Assembly (NCBI GenBank): GCA_947466555.1
Contig: CANIFK010000096.1
Location: 1 to 11,419 of the forward strand
Reading direction: 5' to 3'
Length of the DNA stretch: 11,419 bases
Origin: Acidobacteriota bacterium
Lineage (GTDB): Bacteria > Acidobacteriota > Terriglobia > Bryobacterales > Bryobacteraceae
Below, piece after piece: positions 1 through 6,255 of the stretch (positions are counted from its first letter, which is position 1; each line of letters starts with the position of its first letter). The notes under the pieces were generated by a model that searched no databases, was not told where the DNA came from, and saw only the letters and a list, made by a program, of their open reading frames with translations. Both the position numbers and the translations under genes were made by a program.

Positions 1-311
1 GAGGCCGGGCGCCGGAGTACTTGCGTTATGACCAGCAGCTGATGGCGATCACACGGCACTTCTTTGATGCCGATAAACCGGTGGCGAGCGTGTGCCATGG
101 CGTCGAGATTATTGCGGCGGCGGACGTTATTCGCGGCAAACGCGTAGCAACGGTGGCCAAGTGCGCGATGGATGTGACGTTTTCAGGCGGGGTTTTCGTG
201 AATGAAGGCTGTGTCCGCGATGGGAACCTGGTGAGCGGACGGACGTGGCACGACAATCACCTGTTCATGCGTGAATTCATGCGGATGCTGGAAGAGGCGG
301 AGACGAAGTGA
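1..311 (+). CDS. DJ-1/PfpI family protein, C-terminal part (5' truncated by window edge)
   Basis: The reading frame is open from the first base, so the gene starts outside the window. The visible part begins GGRAPEYLRYD, the segment that precedes the nucleophile elbow in PfpI-type proteins. The elbow itself follows as SVCHG, with the conserved Cys and adjacent His. Later come a GKRVAT segment and a DGNLVSGRTWHDN segment, also typical of this glutamine-amidotransferase-like fold. The family includes intracellular proteases, glyoxalase/deglycase enzymes and stress proteins, and sequence alone does not separate these roles. The acidic member of the usual catalytic set would lie upstream and cannot be checked. 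The stop codon overlaps the GTG start of the next gene (GTGA), so the two are probably translationally coupled. The family call is firm; the substrate is unknown. Confidence 0.88.
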   Translation, partial: GRAPEYLRYDQQLMAITRHFFDADKPVASVCHGVEIIAAADVIRGKRVATVAKCAMDVTFSGGVFVNEGCVRDGNLVSGRTWHDNHLFMREFMRMLEEAETK

Positions 312-1189
312 GGCGTCGCTCGTTATTGCCGCTGTTGATGAGCCCGCTACTTGCCGCCAAGAGCAGCGCTGTGAAACTGTACGTGGGCAATTACGGCATG
401 CAGGGGCTGGAGGTGGACCGGGCGCTGGCAAGCATCCGCGAGATCGGCTACGACGGGGCGGAGTTGTGCCTGATGGCGGGCTGGCCGAGTGAACCAGCCA
501 AACTGGACGCGGCGGCGCGGCGGCGGATCCGGCAACAGCCGCTGCCCATTCCGTCGATGATCGAAAACTTCAATACGCTGGTGCCGGATGCGGAGCACGC
601 GAAGTTGCTGGACCGGATTCGGGTGGCGGCCGCACTGGCGCATGACGTATCGCCGAAACGTCCGCCGCTGCTGCAGACGGTGTTGGGCGGCAAGCCGCAG
701 GAGTGGGAGCAGGTAAAGGCGAAGATGGCTTCGCGGCTGGGGGAATGGGCGAAGGTAGCGCAGGAGAATGGGATTGGGCTGGCGGTGAAGTCGCACGTCG
801 GCAGCGCGTCGGACACGCCGGAAAAGCTGGTGTGGTTGCTGGATCAGGTCAAAAATCCGGCGTTGAGCGGGATCTACGATTACGGGCATTTCGAACTGCT
901 GCACATTGACCTGGAAGCGTCGTTGCACACGTTGTTGCCGCGGAGTTCGTTCATAACGGTGAAGGACGGCCGGATGGTGGATGGGAAGGCCCAGTTCTTA
1001 TTGCCGGGGGACGGGACGATCGACTACGCGAAGTACTGTTCGCTACTGAAGGCAAGGCGGTATCGGGGGTGGATGCTGGTGGAGATCAGCCGGCAACTGC
1101 AGACGGTGGCGGGCTACGATGCGATCGGGGCGGCACGGAAATCGTATGCGAATCTGGCGCCGCGATTGAAAGCAGCCGGGCTGCGGTAG
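308..1189 (+). CDS. Sugar phosphate isomerase/epimerase-like TIM-barrel protein with signal peptide
   Basis: This 293-residue protein has the xylose-isomerase-like / AP-endonuclease-2 barrel pattern. Visible family segments are REIGYDGAEL (44-53), VKSH (160-163), a YDYGH motif (190-194), TVKDG (217-221), GDGTIDY (234-240) and LVEIS near 257-261. Such barrels bind a divalent metal and isomerise or epimerise sugars or related polyols. Lys161 stands where many members have a metal-binding Glu before xH; from memory, a subgroup with a Lys-x-His motif exists, so this need not mean loss of function. The N-terminus RRRSLLPLLMSPLLAAK looks like an export signal with a twin-arginine flavour, which suggests a periplasmic enzyme. 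The GTG start overlaps the upstream stop by 4 bp, supporting a two-gene unit with the PfpI-like gene. The substrate cannot be named. Confidence 0.85.
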   Translation: MRRRSLLPLLMSPLLAAKSSAVKLYVGNYGMQGLEVDRALASIREIGYDGAELCLMAGWPSEPAKLDAAARRRIRQQPLPIPSMIENFNTLVPDAEHAKLLDRIRVAAALAHDVSPKRPPLLQTVLGGKPQEWEQVKAKMASRLGEWAKVAQENGIGLAVKSHVGSASDTPEKLVWLLDQVKNPALSGIYDYGHFELLHIDLEASLHTLLPRSSFITVKDGRMVDGKAQFLLPGDGTIDYAKYCSLLKARRYRGWMLVEISRQLQTVAGYDAIGAARKSYANLAPRLKAAGLR

Positions 1190-1216
1190 GAACACCGGGA
1201 ATATTGGCCCGGGAGG

Positions 1217-1245
1217 CCCACAAAACCGCCGCCCCATGGGATACT
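1217..1245 (+). promoter_or_regulatory. Possible sigma70-type promoter for rnpB
   Basis: GATACT at 1240-1245 resembles a -10 box and lies 7 nt before the predicted RNA 5' end at about 1253. With a 17-nt spacer the -35 hexamer would be CCCACA (1217-1222), which matches TTGACA only in its last three bases. The position supports the call more than the -35 sequence does. Confidence 0.4.
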
Positions 1246-1252
1246 GAAAGCT

Positions 1253-1640
1253 GTACTGGCGGAACGGGCAATCGCTGGTGGGTTCGGCAACGGATCTGCT
1301 GGAGGAAAGTCCGGTCTCCGTAGAGCAGTGTGCCGGCTAACGGCCGGGGGGGCTCGTTCAAAACGGGTTTCACGGAAAGTGCCACAGAGAATATACCGCC
1401 GCTGGGTTTCGGCCTGGAGGTAAGGGTGAAAAGGTGCGGTAAGAGCGCACCGTGCCAGCAGTAATGCGGGCAGCAAGGCAAACCCCACGCGGAGCAAGAC
1501 CAAATAGGGGTGGAGGGGCGGCTCGTCCTGATCGACACCCGGGTAGGTTGCTAGAGCTTGTCAGTAATGACTCGCCCAGAGGAATGATTGCCATCTTTCT
1601 TCGGAAAGACACAGAAACCGGCTTACAGTTCCGCCAGTGC
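1253..1640 (+). ncRNA. rnpB: RNase P RNA (bacterial type A)
   Basis: This is the catalytic RNA of ribonuclease P, which removes 5' leaders from precursor tRNAs. The ends are defined by a perfect P1 helix: ACTGGCGGAAC (1255-1265) pairs with GTTCCGCCAGT (1628-1638), extended by a wobble pair and a G-C pair. The conserved core appears in the right order: GAGGAAAGTCCGG (1302-1314), ACAGAGAA (1384-1391), the hairpin GGTGCGGTAAGAGCGCACC (1433-1451), AAGGCAAACCCC (1475-1486), CAAATAGGGGT near 1500, AGAGGAATGATTGCC (1578-1592) and ACAGAAACCGGCTTAC (1611-1626). A TCTTTC-TTCG-GAAAGA hairpin (1594-1609) fits P18. At about 388 nt it has the usual type A length. It accounts for the whole gap between the flanking protein genes, and the short open frames inside it are not genes. 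No clear terminator follows it. Confidence 0.97.
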
Positions 1641-1667
1641 TAAAATCGAGGATTCGACTTCCCTGCC

Positions 1668-2093
1668 ATGCAACGCGCCGCCAGACTTCTATCGAAGATC
1701 AAGTTGCAAAACGCCAGACTCGCACCTGAAGAGTTTGCCGAGGCCATGTGGCCGGTGGCGGTGGGACGGCGATTGGCGCAACGGACCGGACCGGTGAAGC
1801 TGTATGGCCGCCGAATGGTGGTGGACGTGGAAGACGCCATGTGGCAGAAGCAGTTGTCGACCATGACCAGTCAGATTCTGGTTAAGTTGCAGGGGATGGC
1901 CGGGCCGGGGCTGATTGAGTCGGTAGAGTTTCGCATCGGCACGCCGCGGCGGGCGCCGAAGATCTCACTGGCATTTGACAGCGCCGACGACCGGGCCGAT
2001 GGGATCACCGATCCGATTTTCCGGCATTTATATCTTGCCTCACGCGCGGAACATGAACGCGTGGAGGCCAAACGCATGAGGATTTCCGCGTGA
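1668..2093 (+). CDS. dciA: DciA-like protein (DUF721), putative helicase loader/operator
   Basis: The 141-residue protein matches the DUF721/DciA pattern. It has an N-terminal helical segment, then EEFAEAMWPVAVGRRLAQRT with the family's W-x-x-(V)-VG-x-x-(L/I)-A arrangement. A LYGRRMVVDVEDAMWQKQL strand-helix segment follows, corresponding to the usual 'L-x-V-x-(V/S)-S-x-x-W-x-x-(Q/E)-L' stretch. DciA proteins bind the replicative helicase DnaB and promote its loading in bacteria that lack DnaC/DnaI. The C-terminal 50 residues are less conserved. No good ribosome binding site lies at the correct distance; a GAGG at 1648-1651 is 16 nt upstream. The gene starts only 27 nt after the rnpB 3' end, so it may be reached by read-through. 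Its stop overlaps the gatC start (GTGA). The family call is confident; the function rests on family knowledge. Confidence 0.8.
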   Translation: MQRAARLLSKIKLQNARLAPEEFAEAMWPVAVGRRLAQRTGPVKLYGRRMVVDVEDAMWQKQLSTMTSQILVKLQGMAGPGLIESVEFRIGTPRRAPKISLAFDSADDRADGITDPIFRHLYLASRAEHERVEAKRMRISA

Positions 2094-2389
2094 AGCTAAC
2101 CGAAGAGCAGGTACGGTATGTGGCCGGCCTGGCGAATCTGACTTTGACTGAAGCCGAGATTCATCAATACGCCCACGATTTGAGCGATATTCTGACGCAC
2201 ATCGATAAGCTCAACGAGCTGAACACCGATGGCGTGGAGCCGATGGCGCAGGTGCTGTTCGCGGCCGAAGAGACCGCCACGCTGCGCGAAGACGAGCCGC
2301 GGCCGTGTTTGACCAACGCCGAGGCGCTGGCAAATGCGCCGGTTTCGGGCCAGGGCTATTACAAAGTGCCGCGAGTGATTGAGCGTTAG
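2090..2389 (+). CDS. gatC: Asp-tRNA(Asn)/Glu-tRNA(Gln) amidotransferase subunit C
   Basis: This 99-residue protein has the full GatC layout: KLTEEQVRYVAGLANLTLT at the N-terminus, a helix rich in acidic residues ending LSDILTHIDKLNELNTDGVE, then PMAQVL and the LREDEPRPCLT segment that wraps around GatA. GatC stabilises the GatA-GatB interface in the complex that amidates mischarged Glu-tRNA(Gln) or Asp-tRNA(Asn). The GTG start overlaps the dciA-like stop by 4 bp, and the stop lies 1 nt before the gatA ATG, so translational coupling along the three genes is likely. Length is normal for the family. Confidence 0.95.
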   Translation: MKLTEEQVRYVAGLANLTLTEAEIHQYAHDLSDILTHIDKLNELNTDGVEPMAQVLFAAEETATLREDEPRPCLTNAEALANAPVSGQGYYKVPRVIER

Positions 2390-2390
2390 T

Positions 2391-3833
2391 ATGAACATCC
2401 CGTCTCTTACAATTTCCTCGGTTCGCAAAGGGTTGGCGGACCGGACTTTCAGCGCGGTGGAATTGGCGCAGGAAGCGTTGGCGTTTGCCAAGGCCGAGAA
2501 CCCGAAGACCAATGCCTATTTGACCTTCAGCGACGAACGCGCGCTGGCGGCGGCGCGGGCCGTCGATGCCAAGCTCGCCGCGGGCGAGGATCCGGGCGTG
2601 CTTGCCGGCGTGCCGGTGGGCGTGAAGGATGTTATCTCGACGCGCGGCGTGCGGACCACTTGCGGGTCGAAGCTGTTGGAACACTACATTCCGCCGTACG
2701 ATGCGACGGCGATGGAACGGCTGGAAGCGGCTGGCGGTGTGATGATCGGCAAGGCCAATTGCGACGAGTTCGCGATGGGGTCTTCGAATGAGAATTCGGC
2801 GTTTGGGCCGGTGCGGAATCCGGTGGCGTTGGACCGTGTGCCGGGCGGGTCGAGCGGTGGTTCGGCCGCGGTGGTGGCGCAGGGCACGGCGGTGGTTTCG
2901 CTGGGTTCGGATACGGGCGGGTCGATCCGTCAGCCGGCATCGTTCTGCGGCTGCGTGGGCGTGACACCGACGTATGGGCGCGTGTCGCGGTATGGGCTGG
3001 TGGCGTTTGCTTCGTCGCTCGATCATATCGGGCCGTTCTCACGCACAGTGGCGGATTCGGCGACGGTGTTGACGGCGATCGCGGGGCGCGATTCGCGCGA
3101 TGCGACCAGCGCGTTGCATGAGGTGCAGGACTACGCCGCGGCGATGCAGCAGCCGTTGCAAGGCCTGAAAATCGGGCTTCCGAAGGAGTACTTCGCGGGG
3201 TTGGCGAATGAAACGGGCGACCGGATTCAGGCCGGCATCGAGGTGTTGAAGCAGCAGGGCTGCGAGATCGTCGACGTTTCCCTGCCCCATACGGAATACG
3301 CGATCGAGGCCTACTACATCATCTGCACGGCCGAGGTGAGCGCCAATCTTTCGCGGTTCGACGGCGTCCGCTTCACGACGCGTTCGGCCAAGGCCGAGAC
3401 GTTGATTGACATGTACAAGAACTCCCGCGGCGAGGGCTTCGGCGCGGAGGCCAAGCGGCGTATCATGCTGGGCGCGTATGTGCTGAGCCACGGGTACTAC
3501 GACGCCTATTACATCAAGGCGCAGCGCGTGCGGTCGCTGATTACGCGCGATTTCGCGCAGGCGTTTGAGAAAGTCGACGCGCTGATCACGCCGGTGTCCC
3601 CCTTCCCCGCCTTCAAATTGGGCGAGAAGGTGAACGACCCGCTGCAGATGTATTTGAGCGATATCTACACCATCACCGGCAGTCTGGCCGGTATCCCCTG
3701 CATGAACGTTCCTTGCGGCACAACGGCCGAAGGCCTGCCCGTCGGCATGCAGATTCTGACTAAGCATTTTTCGGAAGATCTTATGTTCCGAATTGCCCAT
3801 CAATACGAAATGAGCGGCGGCTTTTCGGCCTGA
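2391..3833 (+). CDS. gatA: Asp-tRNA(Asn)/Glu-tRNA(Gln) amidotransferase subunit A
   Basis: This 480-residue amidase-signature enzyme releases ammonia from glutamine and channels it to GatB. The Ser-cisSer-Lys triad is intact: Lys79 in GVPVGVKDV, Ser154 in PGGSSGGSAA and Ser178 in GSDTGGSIRQP. With the ATG at 2391 these numbers coincide with those I recall for Staphylococcus aureus GatA, which favours this start over the TTG four codons upstream at 2379 inside gatC. PTYGRVSRYGLVAFASSLD (about 210-228) and the C-terminal GIPCMNVPCG and GLPVGMQIL segments are also classic. The gene follows gatC by 1 nt. A weak SD (GAG at 2381-2383) is present. gatB is absent from the window and must lie elsewhere if the complex is functional. 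Confidence 0.96.
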   Translation: MNIPSLTISSVRKGLADRTFSAVELAQEALAFAKAENPKTNAYLTFSDERALAAARAVDAKLAAGEDPGVLAGVPVGVKDVISTRGVRTTCGSKLLEHYIPPYDATAMERLEAAGGVMIGKANCDEFAMGSSNENSAFGPVRNPVALDRVPGGSSGGSAAVVAQGTAVVSLGSDTGGSIRQPASFCGCVGVTPTYGRVSRYGLVAFASSLDHIGPFSRTVADSATVLTAIAGRDSRDATSALHEVQDYAAAMQQPLQGLKIGLPKEYFAGLANETGDRIQAGIEVLKQQGCEIVDVSLPHTEYAIEAYYIICTAEVSANLSRFDGVRFTTRSAKAETLIDMYKNSRGEGFGAEAKRRIMLGAYVLSHGYYDAYYIKAQRVRSLITRDFAQAFEKVDALITPVSPFPAFKLGEKVNDPLQMYLSDIYTITGSLAGIPCMNVPCGTTAEGLPVGMQILTKHFSEDLMFRIAHQYEMSGGFSA

Positions 3834-3853
3834 TCGCGCATCTAAAGAGTTCG

Positions 3854-3859
3854 AAGGAG
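3854..3859 (+). promoter_or_regulatory. Strong Shine-Dalgarno of the superoxide dismutase gene
   Basis: AAGGAG lies 9 nt before the ATG at 3869. It is the clearest ribosome binding site in the window and fits a highly expressed enzyme. Confidence 0.85.
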
Positions 3860-3868
3860 AATACAGAT

Positions 3869-4504
3869 ATGGCATTTACACTTCCTGCCCTGCCCTACGC
3901 GGATAACGCGTTGGAACCGTATATCGACGAAGCGACGATGGTCATCCACCGGACCAAGCACCACAACGCCTATGTCACCAACCTGAACAATGCGGTTGCT
4001 GGCGATGCGGCGCTTGAGGGCAAGACCCTTGAAGAGCTGTTGGCCAACAACCTGGCCATCGTGCCGGACGCCAAGAAAGGCGCCGTGCGCAACAATGGCG
4101 GCGGCCACCTGAACCACTCGCTGTTCTGGCAGATTATGGCGCCGGAAAACGCGGGCGGCGGCGGCGCGCCTATCGGCCAGTTGGGTGCGGCGATCGATGC
4201 CACCTTCGGCAGCTTCGACAACTTCAAGGCGCAGTTCAAAGCTGCCGCCATCGGCCGCTTCGGCTCCGGTTGGGCGTGGCTCGCTAAGAAGGCTGACGGC
4301 ACGATCGAGATCTGCTCGACCGCCAATCAGGACACCCCGATCATGGAAGGCAAGACCGCCATCATCGGGCTGGACGTTTGGGAACACGCCTATTACCTCA
4401 AGTATCAGAACCTGCGCCCCAACTATGTGGACGCCTTCTGGAGCGTGGTCAACTGGAACCAGGCCGAAGCCATCTACAATGGCGTCTTCACGCTGACGTT
4501 CTAA
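3869..4504 (+). CDS. sodA: Superoxide dismutase, Mn-type of the Fe/Mn family
   Basis: This 211-residue enzyme disproportionates superoxide to oxygen and hydrogen peroxide. All four metal ligands are visible: His27 (VIHRTKHHNAY), His83 (GGHLNHSLFW), Asp169 and His173 (LDVWEHAYYLKY). The metal type is read from GGHLNHSLFW together with Gln154 in TANQDTP. This is the manganese arrangement, unlike the iron form, whose active-site Gln sits near the second ligand. Some family members are cambialistic, so the metal is an inference. There is no signal peptide, so the enzyme is cytoplasmic. It has its own strong SD and is 35 bp downstream of gatA, so it could be co-transcribed or have its own promoter. 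Its 3' end overlaps by 17 bp the 3' end of the convergent acyltransferase gene. Length is normal. Confidence 0.97.
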   Translation: MAFTLPALPYADNALEPYIDEATMVIHRTKHHNAYVTNLNNAVAGDAALEGKTLEELLANNLAIVPDAKKGAVRNNGGGHLNHSLFWQIMAPENAGGGGAPIGQLGAAIDATFGSFDNFKAQFKAAAIGRFGSGWAWLAKKADGTIEICSTANQDTPIMEGKTAIIGLDVWEHAYYLKYQNLRPNYVDAFWSVVNWNQAEAIYNGVFTLTF

Positions 4505-5189
4505 TTCGCTGCATCACCAGGCGCGCCGCGGATTCCCCGGCGCGCAACAACTCGGCCGGCTGGATCGTCTCCCGAAATTGGACGGCCAGCCGGTTTTCGT
4601 TTTCTGAGATATGGCACGGGACGACGGGCCAGTTCTTCTTGGCCAATAGAAGCAGGAGGCGCTCGACGCCTGGGAGCGGATCAGCCTCGAGAAAGGCCGC
4701 ACCGGCAACGCCTTCGGGGAACAAACCGAGCGGCCGATCGAGGTCTTTCAACAACGCCCGATAGCTGCGCGCCGTCAGCGCCGGATTGGTACCGGCAAAG
4801 CTCACCGGATAACAGTGCAGCGCGTGCGCCACGCGGGGGAGCAGCCAGTCGCCGGGCGATGGAATCGTCAACGGACCCAACTTCCACGGCGGCCAGTTCG
4901 CCGTTACCACCCAGCGAACGGGCGGATCTTCCAGTCCATAGTGACACTGCAGGGCTACCGTAATCACGCTGCATGGATGCAGGATCCACAGGCCCTTTCG
5001 CTGATAATGATTAGCGGCCAACACGAATTTCGGCGACTCCGGCAACAGTTCCAACCCGCGTACTTCCGGCGCGGGCGAGAGGACTTTCACAGACTCCTCA
5101 GTAAACCGCCGCAACGAGTAGCGAGTGCGCTGGCCGATATGCGGTGTCAGTGCAAACACCGGCGCCCACGCAACCGGGTACTGCTTCAA
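4488..5189 (-). CDS. PlsC-like acyltransferase, last gene of carotenoid operon
   Basis: The 233-residue protein (from the chosen start) resembles the lysophosphatidate-acyltransferase superfamily. FVLAANHYQRKG (55-66) is the motif I position, PVRWVVTANW lies in between, and GLFPEGVAGAAF (155-166) is motif III. The superfamily's HX4D motif reads HYQRKG, so the catalytic Asp is replaced by Gly66; the FPEG motif is intact. It follows a CrtQ-like glycosyltransferase, so the natural proposal is acylation of a carotenoid glycoside, as CrtO does in staphyloxanthin. It does not look like the short CrtO family, so this would be an analogue. A TTG start at 5189 is chosen: it overlaps the upstream stop (TTGA) and has GGAAGG 10 nt before it. 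The longer open frame upstream (to 5402) lies inside the glycosyltransferase gene. Family call is fairly sure; substrate is inferred from context. Confidence 0.75.
   Translation of the reverse strand: MKQYPVAWAPVFALTPHIGQRTRYSLRRFTEESVKVLSPAPEVRGLELLPESPKFVLAANHYQRKGLWILHPCSVITVALQCHYGLEDPPVRWVVTANWPPWKLGPLTIPSPGDWLLPRVAHALHCYPVSFAGTNPALTARSYRALLKDLDRPLGLFPEGVAGAAFLEADPLPGVERLLLLLAKKNWPVVPCHISENENRLAVQFRETIQPAELLRAGESAARLVMQRIRTSA
4521..4545. terminator. GC-rich hairpin just past the sod stop, possible terminator
   Basis: GCGCGCCG (4521-4528) pairs perfectly with CGGCGCGC (4538-4545) around a 9-nt loop, 17 bp after the sod stop codon. No T-run follows on either strand, so it is not a standard intrinsic terminator. 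It also lies inside the 3' coding region of the acyltransferase and may be codon composition only. Confidence 0.25.
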
Positions 5190-6250
5190 ACCTCGCGGCC
5201 CTTCCAAACGGACTTCTGCCCAGTCAGCGTTTTGAACATCGAATTCAGGGCGACGAACTGGAACAAATAGATCGCCACCGGCGCCAGCAGCGCTGCCACG
5301 CTGCGATACCACGGGAATAGCACGACGGTCGGCAACAACGCGAACAACACCGCCTGCCGTGTGTACCCTTGCCAGATCAATAGCGCCAGCACCGGCAACC
5401 ACGACGTCAGCAAAATCGATGCAATCACCACCTGCACACCGGTAAAAACGTTTTCCCGCAGAAACCGGAACGAGTTCTTTTCGAACCCACGCAAAATGGC
5501 GCCAAACGAATCGTACATCCGCACAGCGCCCATGTGTTCCGCTCTCGTCACCCGCGTGCGCAGGCCCTTCGACGCGGCCAACTTCGCGAGTGCCACGTCT
5601 TCAATCACCGATGCATCCACCGCCGCATGCCCGCCCATTTTCAAATACGCCGCCCGGGTGATCAACAGGCATTGCCCATTGGCCAGCCACTCGCTCGGCG
5701 CGCGGCCGTTCACGCGCGCGCTGTTGACACCGGTGAAATAAAGCGCAAACGCATAGGGCAACAGAATTTTCTCCGCCAGGGTGACGGTCTCCTGTTGCAG
5801 GAATACGCTCACCATGTCCAGGTCCTCTTCCACGGCGTACTGCACTAGCGACGGCAAAAACACGCGAGCATAGTGCGTATCGGCATCGACGAACAGCAAC
5901 CATTCCGACTCTGTCGCCTCCGCCCCGGCCATACAAGCATTGGGCTTGCCCATCTTCCCATCGGCCAGCACAGGCGCGGTGATGACGCGCACATCGCAGT
6001 CGCGCGCAATCTCCGCCGTACGGTCTTCGGAGTGGTCATCAACGACCGTCACCAAATCCGGTGGAAACGACGCCAGCAGCTTGCCAATATTGGCCTCTTC
6101 ATTACGCGCGGGGACAATGACCGCCACCTCCGGCAACGGCGCCGCGGCCACGTAGGGAATCTTCGGCAACCGCTCGTAGTGGAAACGAGCCTTGCGCAAA
6201 TAGACAACAATTCCGAGGGCGACGGCGATGGCGATAGTGAGAACGGGCAT
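5186..6250 (-). CDS. CrtQ-like family 2 glycosyltransferase
   Basis: The 354-residue membrane-anchored GT-A enzyme has one N-terminal segment (about 3-18) and two or three C-terminal hydrophobic segments (about 272-338). The catalytic domain shows VAVIVPARNEEANIGKLL (42-59), VVDDHSEDRTAEIA (69-82), GKPNAC (101-106), the metal-binding VDAD (121-124), a GGHAAVDASVIEDVALA stretch (206-222) with Glu217-Asp218, and VRMYDSFGAILRGFEKN (243-259). The GGH, RMY and G-(W/F)-x-K motifs and the C-terminal WKGR match my memory of CrtQ, which glucosylates 4,4'-diaponeurosporenoate in Staphylococcus. Its place between crtB and an acyltransferase gene supports a carotenoid acceptor. The ATG lies 5 nt after the upstream stop with no SD, so translation probably depends on reinitiation. 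HpnB-type hopanoid transferases are a less likely alternative. The sugar and the acceptor atom are unknown. Confidence 0.82.
   Translation of the reverse strand: MPVLTIAIAVALGIVVYLRKARFHYERLPKIPYVAAAPLPEVAVIVPARNEEANIGKLLASFPPDLVTVVDDHSEDRTAEIARDCDVRVITAPVLADGKMGKPNACMAGAEATESEWLLFVDADTHYARVFLPSLVQYAVEEDLDMVSVFLQQETVTLAEKILLPYAFALYFTGVNSARVNGRAPSEWLANGQCLLITRAAYLKMGGHAAVDASVIEDVALAKLAASKGLRTRVTRAEHMGAVRMYDSFGAILRGFEKNSFRFLRENVFTGVQVVIASILLTSWLPVLALLIWQGYTRQAVLFALLPTVVLFPWYRSVAALLAPVAIYLFQFVALNSMFKTLTGQKSVWKGREV
5200..5205 (-). promoter_or_regulatory. Shine-Dalgarno supporting the TTG start of the acyltransferase
   Basis: GGAAGG on the - strand lies 10 nt before the TTG at 5189, inside the last codons of the glycosyltransferase gene. 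It decides between several non-ATG starts; the first in-frame ATG is only eight codons before the end. Confidence 0.6.
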
Positions 6251-6255
6251 AGAGC

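Noticed and set aside
1200..1222. GGCC-loop-GGCC inverted repeat considered as a terminator after the isomerase gene
   Set aside because: Only 4 bp of stem and no T-run; it overlaps the likely rnpB promoter region.
1069..1643. Several short open frames on both strands between the isomerase gene and dciA
   Set aside because: This interval is occupied by RNase P RNA, with all conserved blocks in order; the frames are chance openings.
2211..3875. Two long - strand open frames (271 and 278 codons) opposite gatC, gatA and the sod start
   Set aside because: They are Arg/His-rich shadows of gatC/gatA, which have intact catalytic motifs and normal length.
5190..5402. N-terminal extension of the acyltransferase frame
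   Set aside because: It lies wholly within the glycosyltransferase coding region and reads as low-complexity Ala/Gly/Val-rich sequence; the TTG at 5189 has a proper SD.
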